Counted from the first letter of the stretch, positions 44,223 through 53,464 are shown. The stretch: 63,689 bases of DNA from Brevundimonas vancanneytii (GCA_945861515.1 CAMAVA010000002.1:1-63689); one strand, 5' to 3'. Program-made: numbers and translations. Notes: generated from the letters alone by a model not told the origin.

Positions 44223-45761
44223 ATGCATCCGTCCATCTTCGCCAAGAGCCATCCTGAACGCGCGGCCTATGTCATGGCCTCGAATGGCGAGACGGTGACC
44301 TACCGGCAACTGGACGAGCGGTCCAACCAGGGCGCGCAGCTGTTCCGGTCCCTGGGGCTCGGGGTTGGCGACGTGATCGCCGTCTGCATGGACAACAATC
44401 CCCGCTATTTCGAGATCGCCTGGGCGGGGCAGAGGTCCGGCCTCTACTACACCTGCATCTCGTCGAAGCTGACCGCCAGCGAGGTCGAGTACATTCTGCG
44501 CGACTGCGGCGCGAAGGTCTTCATCACCTCCGCCGCCATGGGTCCTGTGGCCGACGAAGTCGCCGCACTGGTTCCGGACCTCAAGCTCTACATGGTCGGC
44601 GGAACCCGCGGACCCTACGAGAGCTTCGAGGACGCCCGCGCGGCCATGCCCGATACCCCGGTCGCCGACGAGACCTCCGGTTCGGACATGCTCTATTCGT
44701 CCGGCACGACCGGCCGGCCCAAGGGGGTCAAGCCCGCCCTGACCGGCAATCCCATTGATGCGCCCAATGCCCTGCAGATGATGACCCAGGGCCTGTTCGG
44801 CTTCCCGGACGGCTGCATCTATATCTCTCCGGCCCCGCTCTATCACGCCGCACCACTTCGCTGGTGCATGAGCGTCCAGAAACTGGGCGGCACAGTGGTG
44901 GTCATGGAGCGGTTCGACGCCGAAAACGCCCTGGCCCTGATCGAGAAATACAAGGTTCAGTGCGGCCAGTTCGTGCCCACGCACTTCGTCCGCATGCTGA
45001 AGCTGCCGGAAGAGGTGCGCAGCCGATACGACCTGTCCTCCATGGTCTCGGCCGTGCACGCCGCCGCCCCCTGCCCCGTCCCGGTCAAGGAACAGATGAT
45101 CGCCTGGTGGGGCCCGATCATCCACGAATACTATGCGGGGACCGAGGGCAACGGCTTCTGCTACATCGGCTCGGCGGACTGGCTGAACCACAAGGGCTCT
45201 GTCGGCAAGGCCGTCATGGGCGAACTTCGCATCTGCGACGAGGAAGGCGATCCCCTGCCGCCCCGCGCCGAAGGTCAGGTCTATTTCGAGAACGGCCCGC
45301 CGATCAACTACCACAATGACCCGGTCAAGACCGCCGAAAGCTACAACAAGCACGGCTGGACCAGTCTCGGCGATGTCGGCTGGGTGGATGAGGACGGCTT
45401 CCTCTATCTCACCGACCGCAAGAGCTTCATGATCATTTCGGGCGGGGTGAACATCTATCCGCAGGAGATCGAGAACATCCTGGTCACCCACCCCAAGGTG
45501 GCTGACGCCGCCGTGGTCGGTGGTCCCGACGAGGAAATGGGCGAAAAGGTCATCGCCGTGATCCAGCCGGCTGACCTTTCAGCCTCCCGCGAGGAACTGG
45601 CGGCCGAACTGATGGCCTACTGCCGCGCCAATCTCAGCCATGTGAAGACCCCCAGGGTCTTCGACTTCATGGACGAACTGCCCCGCCACGCGACAGGCAA
45701 GCTCTACAAGCGCCTGATCCGCGACGCCTATTGGGGCAAGTCGGACTCGAAGATCGTCTGA
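44223..45761 (+). CDS. Acyl-CoA synthetase (ANL superfamily AMP-dependent ligase)
   Basis: 512 aa. It activates a carboxylic acid with ATP and links it to CoA. The P-loop MLYSSGTTGRPKGVK, the adenine motif EYYAGTEGNGF, the GDVGWVDEDGFLYLTDR hinge region and the C-terminal lysine in PRHATGKLYKRL are intact. I chose the ATG at 44223 (MHPSIFAKSHPERAAY), seven bases after GAGGAAA; the frame opens 21 bases earlier without a ribosome binding site. It resembles medium/long-chain or sterol-side-chain ligases. It is followed by a MaoC hydratase and is divergent from the aminotransferase-like/P450 genes. Confidence 0.93.
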   Translation: MHPSIFAKSHPERAAYVMASNGETVTYRQLDERSNQGAQLFRSLGLGVGDVIAVCMDNNPRYFEIAWAGQRSGLYYTCISSKLTASEVEYILRDCGAKVFITSAAMGPVADEVAALVPDLKLYMVGGTRGPYESFEDARAAMPDTPVADETSGSDMLYSSGTTGRPKGVKPALTGNPIDAPNALQMMTQGLFGFPDGCIYISPAPLYHAAPLRWCMSVQKLGGTVVVMERFDAENALALIEKYKVQCGQFVPTHFVRMLKLPEEVRSRYDLSSMVSAVHAAAPCPVPVKEQMIAWWGPIIHEYYAGTEGNGFCYIGSADWLNHKGSVGKAVMGELRICDEEGDPLPPRAEGQVYFENGPPINYHNDPVKTAESYNKHGWTSLGDVGWVDEDGFLYLTDRKSFMIISGGVNIYPQEIENILVTHPKVADAAVVGGPDEEMGEKVIAVIQPADLSASREELAAELMAYCRANLSHVKTPRVFDFMDELPRHATGKLYKRLIRDAYWGKSDSKIV

Positions 45762-45856
45762 GGCCGACGGCACAGCCCCGGCTTGAGACCGGCTGCCGCT
45801 CGTGGCATGTCGCCTCTCAAATCCATGAAACCAGAACTCCAGGAAGGAAACTCGCG

Positions 45857-46303
45857 ATGAAAGAAGTTGCGTACGACGATCTGCATACCCTCATCGGCCA
45901 GGAAGTCGGCGTCAGCGACTGGGTCGAGATCACCCAGGAGCGGGTGAACCAGTTCGCAGAGGCCACCGGCGACCATCAGTGGATCCACGTCGATGTCGAG
46001 CGGGCCAACCGCGAGATGGGCGGCCCCATCGCCCACGGCTATCTGACCCTGTCCCTGATCCCGTTCCTGGGCGCCGGCCTGCTGCGCGTCAGCGGCGTGA
46101 CCCGGGGCATCAACTACGGCTCGGACAAGGTGCGCTTCACCAACATGGTCCGGGTCGGCAAGAAGGTGCGCATGCGCCAGAAACTGCTGGCCGTCGAGGC
46201 CAAGGCCGGCGGCCTGCAGATGAAGAACGAATGCACCATCGAGATCGAGGGCGAAGCCCGCCCGGCCTGCGTCGCCGAGACGATTTCGGTCATCTACGCC
46301 TGA
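45857..46303 (+). CDS. MaoC-like enoyl-CoA hydratase (hot-dog fold)
   Basis: 148 aa. The hydratase-2 motif FAEATGDHQWIHVD, with the catalytic Asp and His, and GGPIAHGYLTLSLIP are intact, and the C-terminal AETISVIYA is typical of the NodN/MaoC group. It hydrates trans-2-enoyl-CoA to the (R)-3-hydroxy form. The ATG at 45857 has AGGAAGGAA upstream. It follows the acyl-CoA ligase on the same strand and ends 32 bases before an intrinsic terminator, so the two genes are probably one message. Confidence 0.93.
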   Translation: MKEVAYDDLHTLIGQEVGVSDWVEITQERVNQFAEATGDHQWIHVDVERANREMGGPIAHGYLTLSLIPFLGAGLLRVSGVTRGINYGSDKVRFTNMVRVGKKVRMRQKLLAVEAKAGGLQMKNECTIEIEGEARPACVAETISVIYA

Positions 46304-46335
46304 TAGGACGGCGGTTCTCGCCAATGGCGCCCGGG

Positions 46336-46363
46336 AGCCTCGGCGCCTTGTCGCACCGAGGCT
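46336..46363 (+). terminator. Intrinsic terminator after the MaoC gene
   Basis: AGCCTCGG pairs with CCGAGGCT around a 12-base loop and is followed by TTTC. It lies between convergent genes (MaoC on the plus strand, PilZ on the minus strand) and may serve both. Confidence 0.7.
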
Positions 46364-46387
46364 TTCTGACGTCGGCGGGGACCGGCG

Positions 46388-46762
46388 TCAGTCGCCTTGG
46401 GACCGACCTGCCATTTCCAGGGCAAGGCGGCGCAGAAGTCGAACCGACTCGTCCTGCTGGGTGGTCATGTCGACATCGGAAAGAAATTCGACCGCCATCA
46501 CCTCGCCGCGGCGCCAGGCCGTGCGGGCGTTGTGGCATTTGCCGGACTGCTTCATCAGCACCCGGAAGGTTGGCGGCAGAGGCGTGAAGGGCGGCAGGGT
46601 AAGCCTGGCTCCGCACGCGCTGATATCGCGCACCGTTGCCGGGACGACGATATCATGGGGTCCATAAACCACTGTCGCGGCCAGAAAGCATCGACTACGT
46701 TGAGCTTTACGCTCAACCTGCCCCACTGAAAGAGGTCTCGCCAGGTCGGGACTCATGACCAT
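46388..46762 (-). CDS. PilZ-domain protein with intact c-di-GMP-binding motifs
   Basis: 124 aa, a single PilZ domain. The RxxxR motif is Arg18-Lys-Ala-Gln-Arg22 and the DxSxxG motif is Asp46-Ile-Ser-Ala-Cys-Gly51, both complete, so it should bind cyclic di-GMP. The rest of the barrel (ATVVYGPHDIVVPATV, FRVLMKQSGK, AVEFLSDVDM) is typical. It is a stand-alone receptor that probably acts on motility or surface attachment through a protein partner. Two ATGs (46762 and 46756) follow AGGA; I keep the first. Confidence 0.88.
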   Translation of the reverse strand: MVMSPDLARPLSVGQVERKAQRSRCFLAATVVYGPHDIVVPATVRDISACGARLTLPPFTPLPPTFRVLMKQSGKCHNARTAWRRGEVMAVEFLSDVDMTTQQDESVRLLRRLALEMAGRSQGD

Positions 46763-46878
46763 GTTTCCTGTCGTCCCGGCGCCCTATCCTGGCCGGGAAC
46801 CAAGCCAGTTTCCGCCGAAAAGATGAAGATTCGTCAAACGGACGCCCGGCAACCAGACGGCGCAAGGTCGGTTGTCCT

Positions 46879-48003
46879 TCAGGCGGCTACACGACTCGTG
46901 GCGGCCTGCGGACGCGGCGGCGGGCGGAGGCAGAAGCTGTAGTCGCCGTCAAAGGGCGTGACATACCAGGATTGCGGAGCGGTTTCGGCAAGGAGGCTGT
47001 CATACCGGACGTGGATATGGTGATGGGCATCCAGGCGATGGGCCCCCGGAGTCGAGGCGACCAGGGGTTCGATGACAGGATTGACCACGGACATTCGAAC
47101 CCTTGCGACCCCCATATCCCGGGCCGAGCGCACCAGGCTGTTGATCAAGGCCGGGATCGCCCGTGTCTGCAGGTCCCTGACCGCAATCAGATCAATGATT
47201 TCCAGCGCGGGCTGATCGACCTGGGTCTGTTTGGAAAAGAAAGCCAGCAGGTAGCCGGCCAGTTCGCCATCGGCGTCAAAGCCCAGCAGGACCGGCTTGC
47301 GTGTCAGGTCCGGGTCCGCCAGCCTCCAGGCCAGGGTGGCCCGATCCCGAACCGCCAGCAGCCGCCCCTCGGACTGAAGCCTCGCCCAGAGCCGGTCGAA
47401 CCGGTCATCCAGCTGCGTATCCGGCACGACCTGGACGCCGGGCGCAAGCCGGTGTGGCTGAACGGACCAATGACTGTCGTCTGCAAACCGCTCGCCGCCG
47501 GCCTTCAGGCGGTCAAATCCGGCCATCTCACCCAGCTTCCACAACAGTCTTTCCGTCATCAGTCCAACGGGATCAACGCGCCAGACGTATTTGCGATGAC
47601 CGGCTTCGCCCTCCCAGGGCATCATGCCGAAAAGCCGGTAGAGCGGCGCGGACAGGGCGTTGGCGTTGAGGGTGTAGAGCGCAAACAGCCCGGTCTGGGC
47701 GACAAATCTCTTGGTCAGGTTGCGACTGAGGCCCTTGGCCTCCGGCCGGACCAACAGGCTATGGCCCGTTGCCCCCAATAGGGTCTCGCCCTCCAGACTG
47801 AAGGACTGGATATGGTTGCCGGCCGAGGCGACGATCTGTCCGTCGCGTTCGATGACCCAGCCAGCAGGCCTCCGGGCCGCCTCTTCGCCGGGCCTGGACA
47901 TCAACCAGGCCAGGCCGGCTTCTGATCGGACGGGCCACCAGGCCCAGTCGCAGAGGGCGCCGATTGCAGGGCCGTCAGACAGTGTGAGTTCTCGAACCTG
48001 CAC
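46879..48003 (-). CDS. GNAT-like protein with two acetyltransferase-type halves
   Basis: 374 aa, cytoplasmic. The N-terminal half looks like a GNAT fold (RELTLSDGPAIGALCDWAW, then WVIERDGQIVASAG, then SLLVRPEAKGLSRNL and the terminal YRLFGMMPWEGE). The C-terminal half repeats the pattern (VLLGFDADGELAGYLLAFF, then IIDLIAVRDLQTRAIPALI and VARVRMSVVN). Such double-GNAT proteins are often annotated as hypothetical or as surface-polysaccharide acetyltransferases. The start is GTG at 48003 without a good ribosome binding site. Substrate unknown. Confidence 0.65.
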   Translation of the reverse strand: MQVRELTLSDGPAIGALCDWAWWPVRSEAGLAWLMSRPGEEAARRPAGWVIERDGQIVASAGNHIQSFSLEGETLLGATGHSLLVRPEAKGLSRNLTKRFVAQTGLFALYTLNANALSAPLYRLFGMMPWEGEAGHRKYVWRVDPVGLMTERLLWKLGEMAGFDRLKAGGERFADDSHWSVQPHRLAPGVQVVPDTQLDDRFDRLWARLQSEGRLLAVRDRATLAWRLADPDLTRKPVLLGFDADGELAGYLLAFFSKQTQVDQPALEIIDLIAVRDLQTRAIPALINSLVRSARDMGVARVRMSVVNPVIEPLVASTPGAHRLDAHHHIHVRYDSLLAETAPQSWYVTPFDGDYSFCLRPPPRPQAATSRVAA

Positions 48004-48058
48004 GGATGGCCAGACCAGAGCTTGTCGGACAACGTCTCCGTTGCCGCAGACAGGAAAA

Positions 48059-48082
48059 CGGCGCCGCCCTCGGGCAGCGCCG
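48059..48082 (-). terminator. Intrinsic terminator after csbD-like gene
   Basis: CGGCGC and GCGCCG form the outer stem, with an inner GCCC/GGGC pairing. On the minus strand it is followed by TTTTCC. It lies 22 bases past the CsbD-like stop. Confidence 0.65.
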
Positions 48083-48103
48083 CAAACCTATTGCCGTAAT
48101 CCC

Positions 48104-48325
48104 TCAGGAAGCGTTGAGATCGGCGTGATTCTTCATCCGATGCTCGAAATCGCGGACCTCGGCCTCTGCCTTGTCCTTGGCATAACCATAGCGTTCCTGG
48201 ATCTTGCCCAGAAGCTGGTCGCGCTTTCCCGCGATGACGGTCAAGTCATCATCGGTCAGTTTGCCCCATTGCTGCTTGGTGGCCCCGGCCATCTGTTTCC
48301 AGGCGCCTTCAATGCGATCCCACAT
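48104..48325 (-). CDS. CsbD-family stress protein
   Basis: A 73-aa small, charged, helical protein. The N-terminal MWDRIEGAWKQMAGATKQQWGKLTDDDL and the middle KRDQLLGKIQERYGYAKDKAEAE match the CsbD family (general-stress proteins with no known biochemical activity). It has its own terminator and a 170-base upstream gap facing the ptrB gene, so it is a single-gene unit. Confidence 0.92.
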   Translation of the reverse strand: MWDRIEGAWKQMAGATKQQWGKLTDDDLTVIAGKRDQLLGKIQERYGYAKDKAEAEVRDFEHRMKNHADLNAS

Positions 48326-48494
48326 GACAGCGTTCCTTCTTGGTTGCGTTGGGGCCCCGGGAAGCGGGGTCCCTGACTCTCAAAACCCCGTCGGGACAAA
48401 GCGGTTGCATGTCAGCGCGGATTGACCGCCGCTCCGGTCGCGGACAAGTTGGCGACCCATCTCCCTAGCGATCGTCTCCAGAGCAGGAATTTTC

Positions 48495-50663
48495 ATGAAC
48501 AGGCGCGAAGTCCTGGCTGCCAGTGCGGCCGCCGCCATCCTTCCAGGTCAAGCCATGTCCGCCAGCCCTACCGCGCCCAAGCCCCCCGTCGTGAAGAAGG
48601 TCCCCAAGCGGATCGAGCAACTGGGCCGGGTCCGGACCGATGACTATGCCTGGATGAAGGATGACAACTGGCAGGCTGTCCTGCGCGATCCGTCCCTGAT
48701 CAAAGCCGACGTCAAGGCCCATCTGACCGAAGAAAACGCCTACACCCGCGCCATGCTCGCCAGCACGGTCAGCCTGCAGGCCGACATGTTCGAGGAGATG
48801 AAGGGCCGTATCAAGGAGGACGACGCCTCGGTCCCCTCCCCGGACGGCCCCTGGGACTATTACAGCCGCTATGAGAAGGGCGGGCAGCATCCCCTGTTCT
48901 GCCGCCGACCCCGGGGCCAGACAGACGGCGAGGAAATCCTGCTCGACGCTGACGCCCTGGCCGAAGGCAAGGCCTATTCCGAGGTCAATGCCGCCGAACA
49001 CAGCCCCGATCACAGGCTCTTCGCCTATGCCGAGGACTCGCAGGGCTCCGAATACTACCGGATCTTCGTCAAGGACCTCGAGACCGGCAAGGTCTTCGAC
49101 GGCCCGGTCGAAAGCGCCTATGGCGACCTGACCTTCTCGCCGGACAGCCAGTATCTCTTCTGGACCCATCGCGACGAGAACGGCCGGCCCGACAAGGTCT
49201 ATCGCCGGCCTGCCCGCGGCGGCGCCGGCAGCGACGTGCTTGTGCATGAGGAAACCGACGAAGGCTTCTTCATGGGTGTCGGCACATCGGCATCCAATGC
49301 CTTCATCACCATTGGCTGCGGCAATCAGGAAACCAGCGAAGTCTGGCTGATCCCGGCGGCCACCCCCACGGCGGCCCCGACCCGGTTTGCCGCCCGCACG
49401 GCCGGCGTCCTCTATGATGTGGAACACTGGGACGACCAGTTCATCATCCGGACCAACGCGGATGGAGCGGTGGACTTCAAGCTCTGCACGGCGGCGGTCG
49501 GCGCAACGGAAAGGTCAACCTGGAAAGACTGGATCGCCCACAAGCCTGGCCGGTTCATCGTCGGAATGGGCGCCTTCAAGGACCATCTGGTCCGGCTGGA
49601 GCGGGTCAATGCCAACAACCAGATCGTCATCACCTCCCGGGCCGACCGGTCCGAGCGCCCCATCGCCGTGGACGAAGAGGCCTATGTCCTGGGCATCGAG
49701 GGCAGCTACGAATTCGACACCGCGGTCATGCGCTACACCTACCAGTCGCCGACCACGCCCAAGTCCTGGTTCGACTATGACATGGCCAGCGGCGCCAGGA
49801 CCCTGCGCAAGACCCAGGTCATCCCGTCCGGCCATGACCCCGCCAACTATGTCGCAAAGCGTCTCTACGCCAAGGCGGCCGATGGCGCGCAGGTGCCGAT
49901 CACCGTTTTGATGAAGAAGGGGACAAAGCTCGACGGTTCCGCCCCTCTTCTGGTCTACGGCTATGGCTCCTATGGGCTGCCCACCGAGCCCAACTTCTCG
50001 ATTCGCAATCTCAGCCTGATCGACCGCGGCTGGATCTGGGCCATCGCCCATATCCGCGGCGGCTCGGAAAAGGGCTGGGGCTGGTTCCAGGACGGGCGCA
50101 AGTTCAAGAAGAAGAACACCTTCACCGACTTCATCGCCTGCACCGAGCATCTGCACCGTAACGGCTTTGGCAGGCCTGCTCGCACCGTGGCCTATGGCGG
50201 CTCTGCCGGCGGCCTTCTGATGGGAGCGATCAGCAACATGCGGCCCGACCTCTATGCCGGGATCATCGCCGCCGTGCCGTTCGTGGATGTGATCAACACC
50301 ATGAGCGACACCTCCCTGCCGCTCACCCCGCCCGAATGGCCGGAATGGGGCAATCCCATCGAGGACCCGGTCGCCTATGACTACATGGCCAGCTACAGCC
50401 CCTATGACAATGTGACCCGCAAGGCCTATCCGGCGGTCCTGGCCACAGGCGGCCTGTCCGATCCCCGCGTCACCTACTGGGAGCCGGAGAAATGGGCCGT
50501 CAAGCTGCGGGAACACACCACCAGCGGCCGTCCCGTCCTGCTGAAGATCAATATGGAGGCCGGACACGGCGGCGCCTCGGGCCGGTTTGATTTCCTCAAG
50601 GAGATCGCCCTGGACTACGCCTTCGCCGTCTGGGCGGTCGACAAGGGCTGGACCAGGGCGTGA
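48495..50663 (+). CDS. ptrB: Oligopeptidase B-like S9 peptidase with twin-arginine signal
   Basis: 722 aa. The N-terminus MNRREVLAASAAAAILPG is a Tat-like export signal, so the enzyme is probably periplasmic, unusual for oligopeptidase B. The beta-propeller region contains YYSRYEKGGQHPLFCRR. The catalytic domain has GGSAGGLLMG (Ser570), the Asp in GLSDPRVTYWEP and the His in EAGHGGASGRFD. It cleaves after Lys/Arg in short peptides. Its stop overlaps the GTG of the following acetyltransferase gene (GTGA). Confidence 0.92.
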   Translation: MNRREVLAASAAAAILPGQAMSASPTAPKPPVVKKVPKRIEQLGRVRTDDYAWMKDDNWQAVLRDPSLIKADVKAHLTEENAYTRAMLASTVSLQADMFEEMKGRIKEDDASVPSPDGPWDYYSRYEKGGQHPLFCRRPRGQTDGEEILLDADALAEGKAYSEVNAAEHSPDHRLFAYAEDSQGSEYYRIFVKDLETGKVFDGPVESAYGDLTFSPDSQYLFWTHRDENGRPDKVYRRPARGGAGSDVLVHEETDEGFFMGVGTSASNAFITIGCGNQETSEVWLIPAATPTAAPTRFAARTAGVLYDVEHWDDQFIIRTNADGAVDFKLCTAAVGATERSTWKDWIAHKPGRFIVGMGAFKDHLVRLERVNANNQIVITSRADRSERPIAVDEEAYVLGIEGSYEFDTAVMRYTYQSPTTPKSWFDYDMASGARTLRKTQVIPSGHDPANYVAKRLYAKAADGAQVPITVLMKKGTKLDGSAPLLVYGYGSYGLPTEPNFSIRNLSLIDRGWIWAIAHIRGGSEKGWGWFQDGRKFKKKNTFTDFIACTEHLHRNGFGRPARTVAYGGSAGGLLMGAISNMRPDLYAGIIAAVPFVDVINTMSDTSLPLTPPEWPEWGNPIEDPVAYDYMASYSPYDNVTRKAYPAVLATGGLSDPRVTYWEPEKWAVKLREHTTSGRPVLLKINMEAGHGGASGRFDFLKEIALDYAFAVWAVDKGWTRA

Positions 50664-51205
50664 TCCTGCGGGACGCCCTGGCCTCCGACGCCGAAGCCCT
50701 GGCCGCCATCTATGGCGACGCCTGCCTGCATGGCTTTGGCACCTTCGAGGAGGCGCCGCCGCCGCCGTCCGAAATGCTTCGGCGTCTGCAGGAGGTGAAG
50801 GCCTATGGCCTTCCCTATCGGGTGGCGGAACGGGACGGCGCCGTGGTCGGGCTCTGCTACGCCAAGCCCTTCCGTCCCCGGTCGGCCTATCGCTTCACGG
50901 TCGAGGACAGCGTCTATGTCGCGCCGCAGGCCCACGGGACGGGCGTCGGCCGGCTCATGCTCCAGGACCTGATCATCGCTTGCGAATCGCTGGGCCTGCG
51001 CCAGATGACCGCCGTGATCGGCGACAGCCTCAATGCCGGCTCCATAGGCCTGCATGCGTCCCTGGGCTTTCACCATGTCGGCGTGCTTCAGTCGGTCGGC
51101 TTCAAGCTCGGCCGCTGGGTAGATGTGGTGTTCATGCAGCGGGCGCTAAATGCAGGGGATGAGACGCTTCCCGATGCGACCGGGCTCAATCTGTCCGAAA
51201 GCTGA
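50660..51205 (+). CDS. GNAT acetyltransferase, phosphinothricin-acetyltransferase type
   Basis: 181 aa. The sequence starts ILRDALASDAEALAAIY and has the acetyl-CoA pyrophosphate loop APQAHGTGVGRLML, followed by LNAGSIGLHASLGFHHVG and WVDVVFMQRAL, the pattern of the Pat/YncA (bar) subfamily that acetylates amino-acid analogues such as methionine sulfone. Initiation is at GTG 50660, overlapping the stop of ptrB, so translation is coupled. Confidence 0.9.
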   Translation: MILRDALASDAEALAAIYGDACLHGFGTFEEAPPPPSEMLRRLQEVKAYGLPYRVAERDGAVVGLCYAKPFRPRSAYRFTVEDSVYVAPQAHGTGVGRLMLQDLIIACESLGLRQMTAVIGDSLNAGSIGLHASLGFHHVGVLQSVGFKLGRWVDVVFMQRALNAGDETLPDATGLNLSES

Positions 51206-51247
51206 TCTTGCGCATCTGGCCTGGCCGGCCTCGACCGAAGATGACGT

Positions 51248-51321
51248 TGGCTGGGGAACTAGGACTCGAACCTAGAATGACGGTACCAAAAACCGGAGTG
51301 TTACCATTACACCATTCCCCA
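51248..51321 (-). tRNA. tRNA-Gln (UUG)
   Basis: A 74-base cloverleaf including an encoded CCA (51250-51248). The acceptor stem is TGGGGAA/TTCCCCA with discriminator G. The anticodon loop is TTTTGGT with anticodon TTG, and the T arm is CTAGG-TTCGAGT-CCTAG. The outermost pair of the anticodon stem appears mismatched (C-T). Confidence 0.93.
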
Positions 51322-51455
51322 GCAGGAACGCCCGGCGAGGCGTGAACGCCCCGCGAGGAGGGGGGAGATAGCGCAGCCGGGCGAGCGATGCAACGGGGTG
51401 TGTGACAGTGGCTTGCGGCGTTTGATCCCCTCCTCTATACAGCCGCTCCTCAAGT

Positions 51456-51532
51456 CGGAGTGTGGCTCAGTCTGGTAGAGCACCGCGTTCGGGACGCGGG
51501 GGTCGCAGGTTCAAATCCTGCCACTCCGACCA
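51456..51532 (+). tRNA. tRNA-Pro (CGG)
   Basis: A 77-base cloverleaf with encoded CCA (51530-51532). The acceptor stem is CGGAGTG/CACTCCG with discriminator A. The anticodon stem is CCGCG/CGCGG around TTCGGGA (anticodon CGG), and the T arm is GCAGG-TTCAAAT-CCTGC. It is immediately upstream of sppA and divergent from tRNA-Gln. Confidence 0.95.
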
Positions 51533-51664
51533 ATCTCCCCCCACAGTTTCTTTGAAGCCGTTTTGCGGGCTCGCCGGCGCGGCGGGAGATTTGTTGCGTC
51601 GTCTTCATTTGACCGCAACGCCGGAAACGTTAGCGTGGCGTCCGACCAAACCCTGGGGTTCTTG

Positions 51665-53464
51665 ATGAAGCAGTTCCTGTTGACCGTTGCCGGCGTCTTT
51701 GTCGGGCTGCTTCTGTTCATGGTGATCATTCCGGTGGTGCTGATCGGCGGCCTGATCGGTTCGGCGATGAAAAGCGCCGAAGGGCCTGCAACGCCCGCCG
51801 CCGCCGTCCTGGAACTGGACCTGCGCAGCGGCCTGACCGACCAGGATCCCCAGAACCCCTTCGCGGTGTTTGGCGGCGGCGGCCAGTCGGTCCTGTCGGT
51901 CATCCAGACCCTGAAATCTGCCGGCGCCGACTCCAAGGTCAAGGGCGTGTTTGTGCGCCTGCCCGAGGGTGGCATGGCCCCCGCGGCGGCCGACGAGCTG
52001 CGCCAGGCCTTCCTCAGCTTCCGGGCCACGGGCAAGCCGATGCTGGCCCACAGCCAGGGCCTCTATCCGTCCGGCGCCGTCACATCCACCTACATGTTGG
52101 GCGCCGCCACGGGCGAGGTCTGGATGCAGCCTGGCAGCGCCTTCCAGGCGACGGGCATGCAGGTCGAGGACATCTTCTTCAAGCGCCTGTTCGACCGCTA
52201 TGGCGTCAAGGCCGAGTTCGAGCAGCGCAAGGAATACAAGAACGCCGTCAATCCCTATCTGCATGACGACTACACCCCGGCCCACAGGGAATCACAGCTG
52301 TCCTGGATGGGGTCTATCTACCGCACCGCCCTGGTCAGCGCCGCCACCGATCGCAAGGTGACGCCGGAGGCCCTGATTGCCGCCATCGAGGCCGGCCCCT
52401 GGTCGGCGGATCAGGCCCAGGCCAGGCGCCTGATCGACCGGGTGGGCCAGGTCAAGGAAGCGTCCGACCGCATGCTGGCCCGGGCCGGCAAGGGCGCCAA
52501 GCTGATCGATTTCGCGGACTACGCCACCAAGTCGGCGGCGACCCGCAACATGGGAACCGGCCAGTCCACTGTGGCGGTCATCGGGGCCGAGGGCGCCATC
52601 ATGACCGGCAATGGCGAGGGGGGTAATCCCTTCTCCGGCGACGACACTGTCTGGTCAGACACCGTCTCCGACGCCCTCTATCAGGCAGCGGCTGACAAGA
52701 CGGTCAAGGCCGTGGTGTTCCGTGTCTCGTCTCCCGGCGGGTCCGACACCGCTTCGGAACAGATCCTGGCGGGCGTCGAGGCGGTCCGCGCCGCCGGCAA
52801 GCCGGTCGTGGTCAGCATGGGCAATTACGCCGCTTCCGGCGGCTACTGGATTTCATCCCAGGCCGATTCCATTGTGGCCCAGCCCACCACCCTGACCGGC
52901 TCCATTGGCGTCTATGGCGGCAAGTTTGCGCTGGGCGACGCCCTGGGTCGGTTTGGCGTGGACATCCGCAAGAGCCAGGTGGGCGGCGACTATGCCGGCG
53001 CCTTCGGCTCGCAGGACGGGTTCAACCCGGCCCAGCGGGCTGCCTTTGCCGGCTGGATGGACCAGATCTATGAGGGGTTTGTCGCCCGGGTGGCCGAAGG
53101 CCGCAAGATGACCCCGGACAAGGTTCGCGAGCTGGCCAAGGGCCGTGTCTGGACCGGCGCCCAGGCCCGGCAACTGGGCCTGGTGGACCGGCTCGGCGGC
53201 TTCTACGACGCCGTGGACGAGGCCAAACGCCTTGCCAAGATCAAGGGCGATGTGAAGCTGAAGTTCATCGGCGGCGCCGGTTCGCCCTTCGAGGCCCTCG
53301 AAAAGGCCTTTGGCGTCAGCTCCACCTCCATCCGCACCCTGGCCGCCGCCGCCTGGGTCATGGGCGATCCCAATGCACAGGCCGCCATGGACCGCCTCAC
53401 CGAAGCCCGCCTCCGCCAACAGGGAGCCACCGTCCTGGCCCCGACGACGAGCCTGACCCGGTAA
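51665..53464 (+). CDS. sppA: Signal peptide peptidase SppA, long (67K) type
   Basis: A 599-aa inner-membrane serine protease that degrades cleaved signal peptides. A transmembrane helix (about 4-33) anchors two tandem crotonase-like halves. The catalytic dyad is split as in E. coli SppA: Lys192 in RKEYKNAVNPY in the first half and Ser391 in NYAASGGYWIS in the second. The ATG at 51665 places the membrane helix at the N-terminus; longer starts run into the tRNA-Pro region. It is followed by three tandem repeat elements. Confidence 0.94.
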   Translation: MKQFLLTVAGVFVGLLLFMVIIPVVLIGGLIGSAMKSAEGPATPAAAVLELDLRSGLTDQDPQNPFAVFGGGGQSVLSVIQTLKSAGADSKVKGVFVRLPEGGMAPAAADELRQAFLSFRATGKPMLAHSQGLYPSGAVTSTYMLGAATGEVWMQPGSAFQATGMQVEDIFFKRLFDRYGVKAEFEQRKEYKNAVNPYLHDDYTPAHRESQLSWMGSIYRTALVSAATDRKVTPEALIAAIEAGPWSADQAQARRLIDRVGQVKEASDRMLARAGKGAKLIDFADYATKSAATRNMGTGQSTVAVIGAEGAIMTGNGEGGNPFSGDDTVWSDTVSDALYQAAADKTVKAVVFRVSSPGGSDTASEQILAGVEAVRAAGKPVVVSMGNYAASGGYWISSQADSIVAQPTTLTGSIGVYGGKFALGDALGRFGVDIRKSQVGGDYAGAFGSQDGFNPAQRAAFAGWMDQIYEGFVARVAEGRKMTPDKVRELAKGRVWTGAQARQLGLVDRLGGFYDAVDEAKRLAKIKGDVKLKFIGGAGSPFEALEKAFGVSSTSIRTLAAAAWVMGDPNAQAAMDRLTEARLRQQGATVLAPTTSLTR

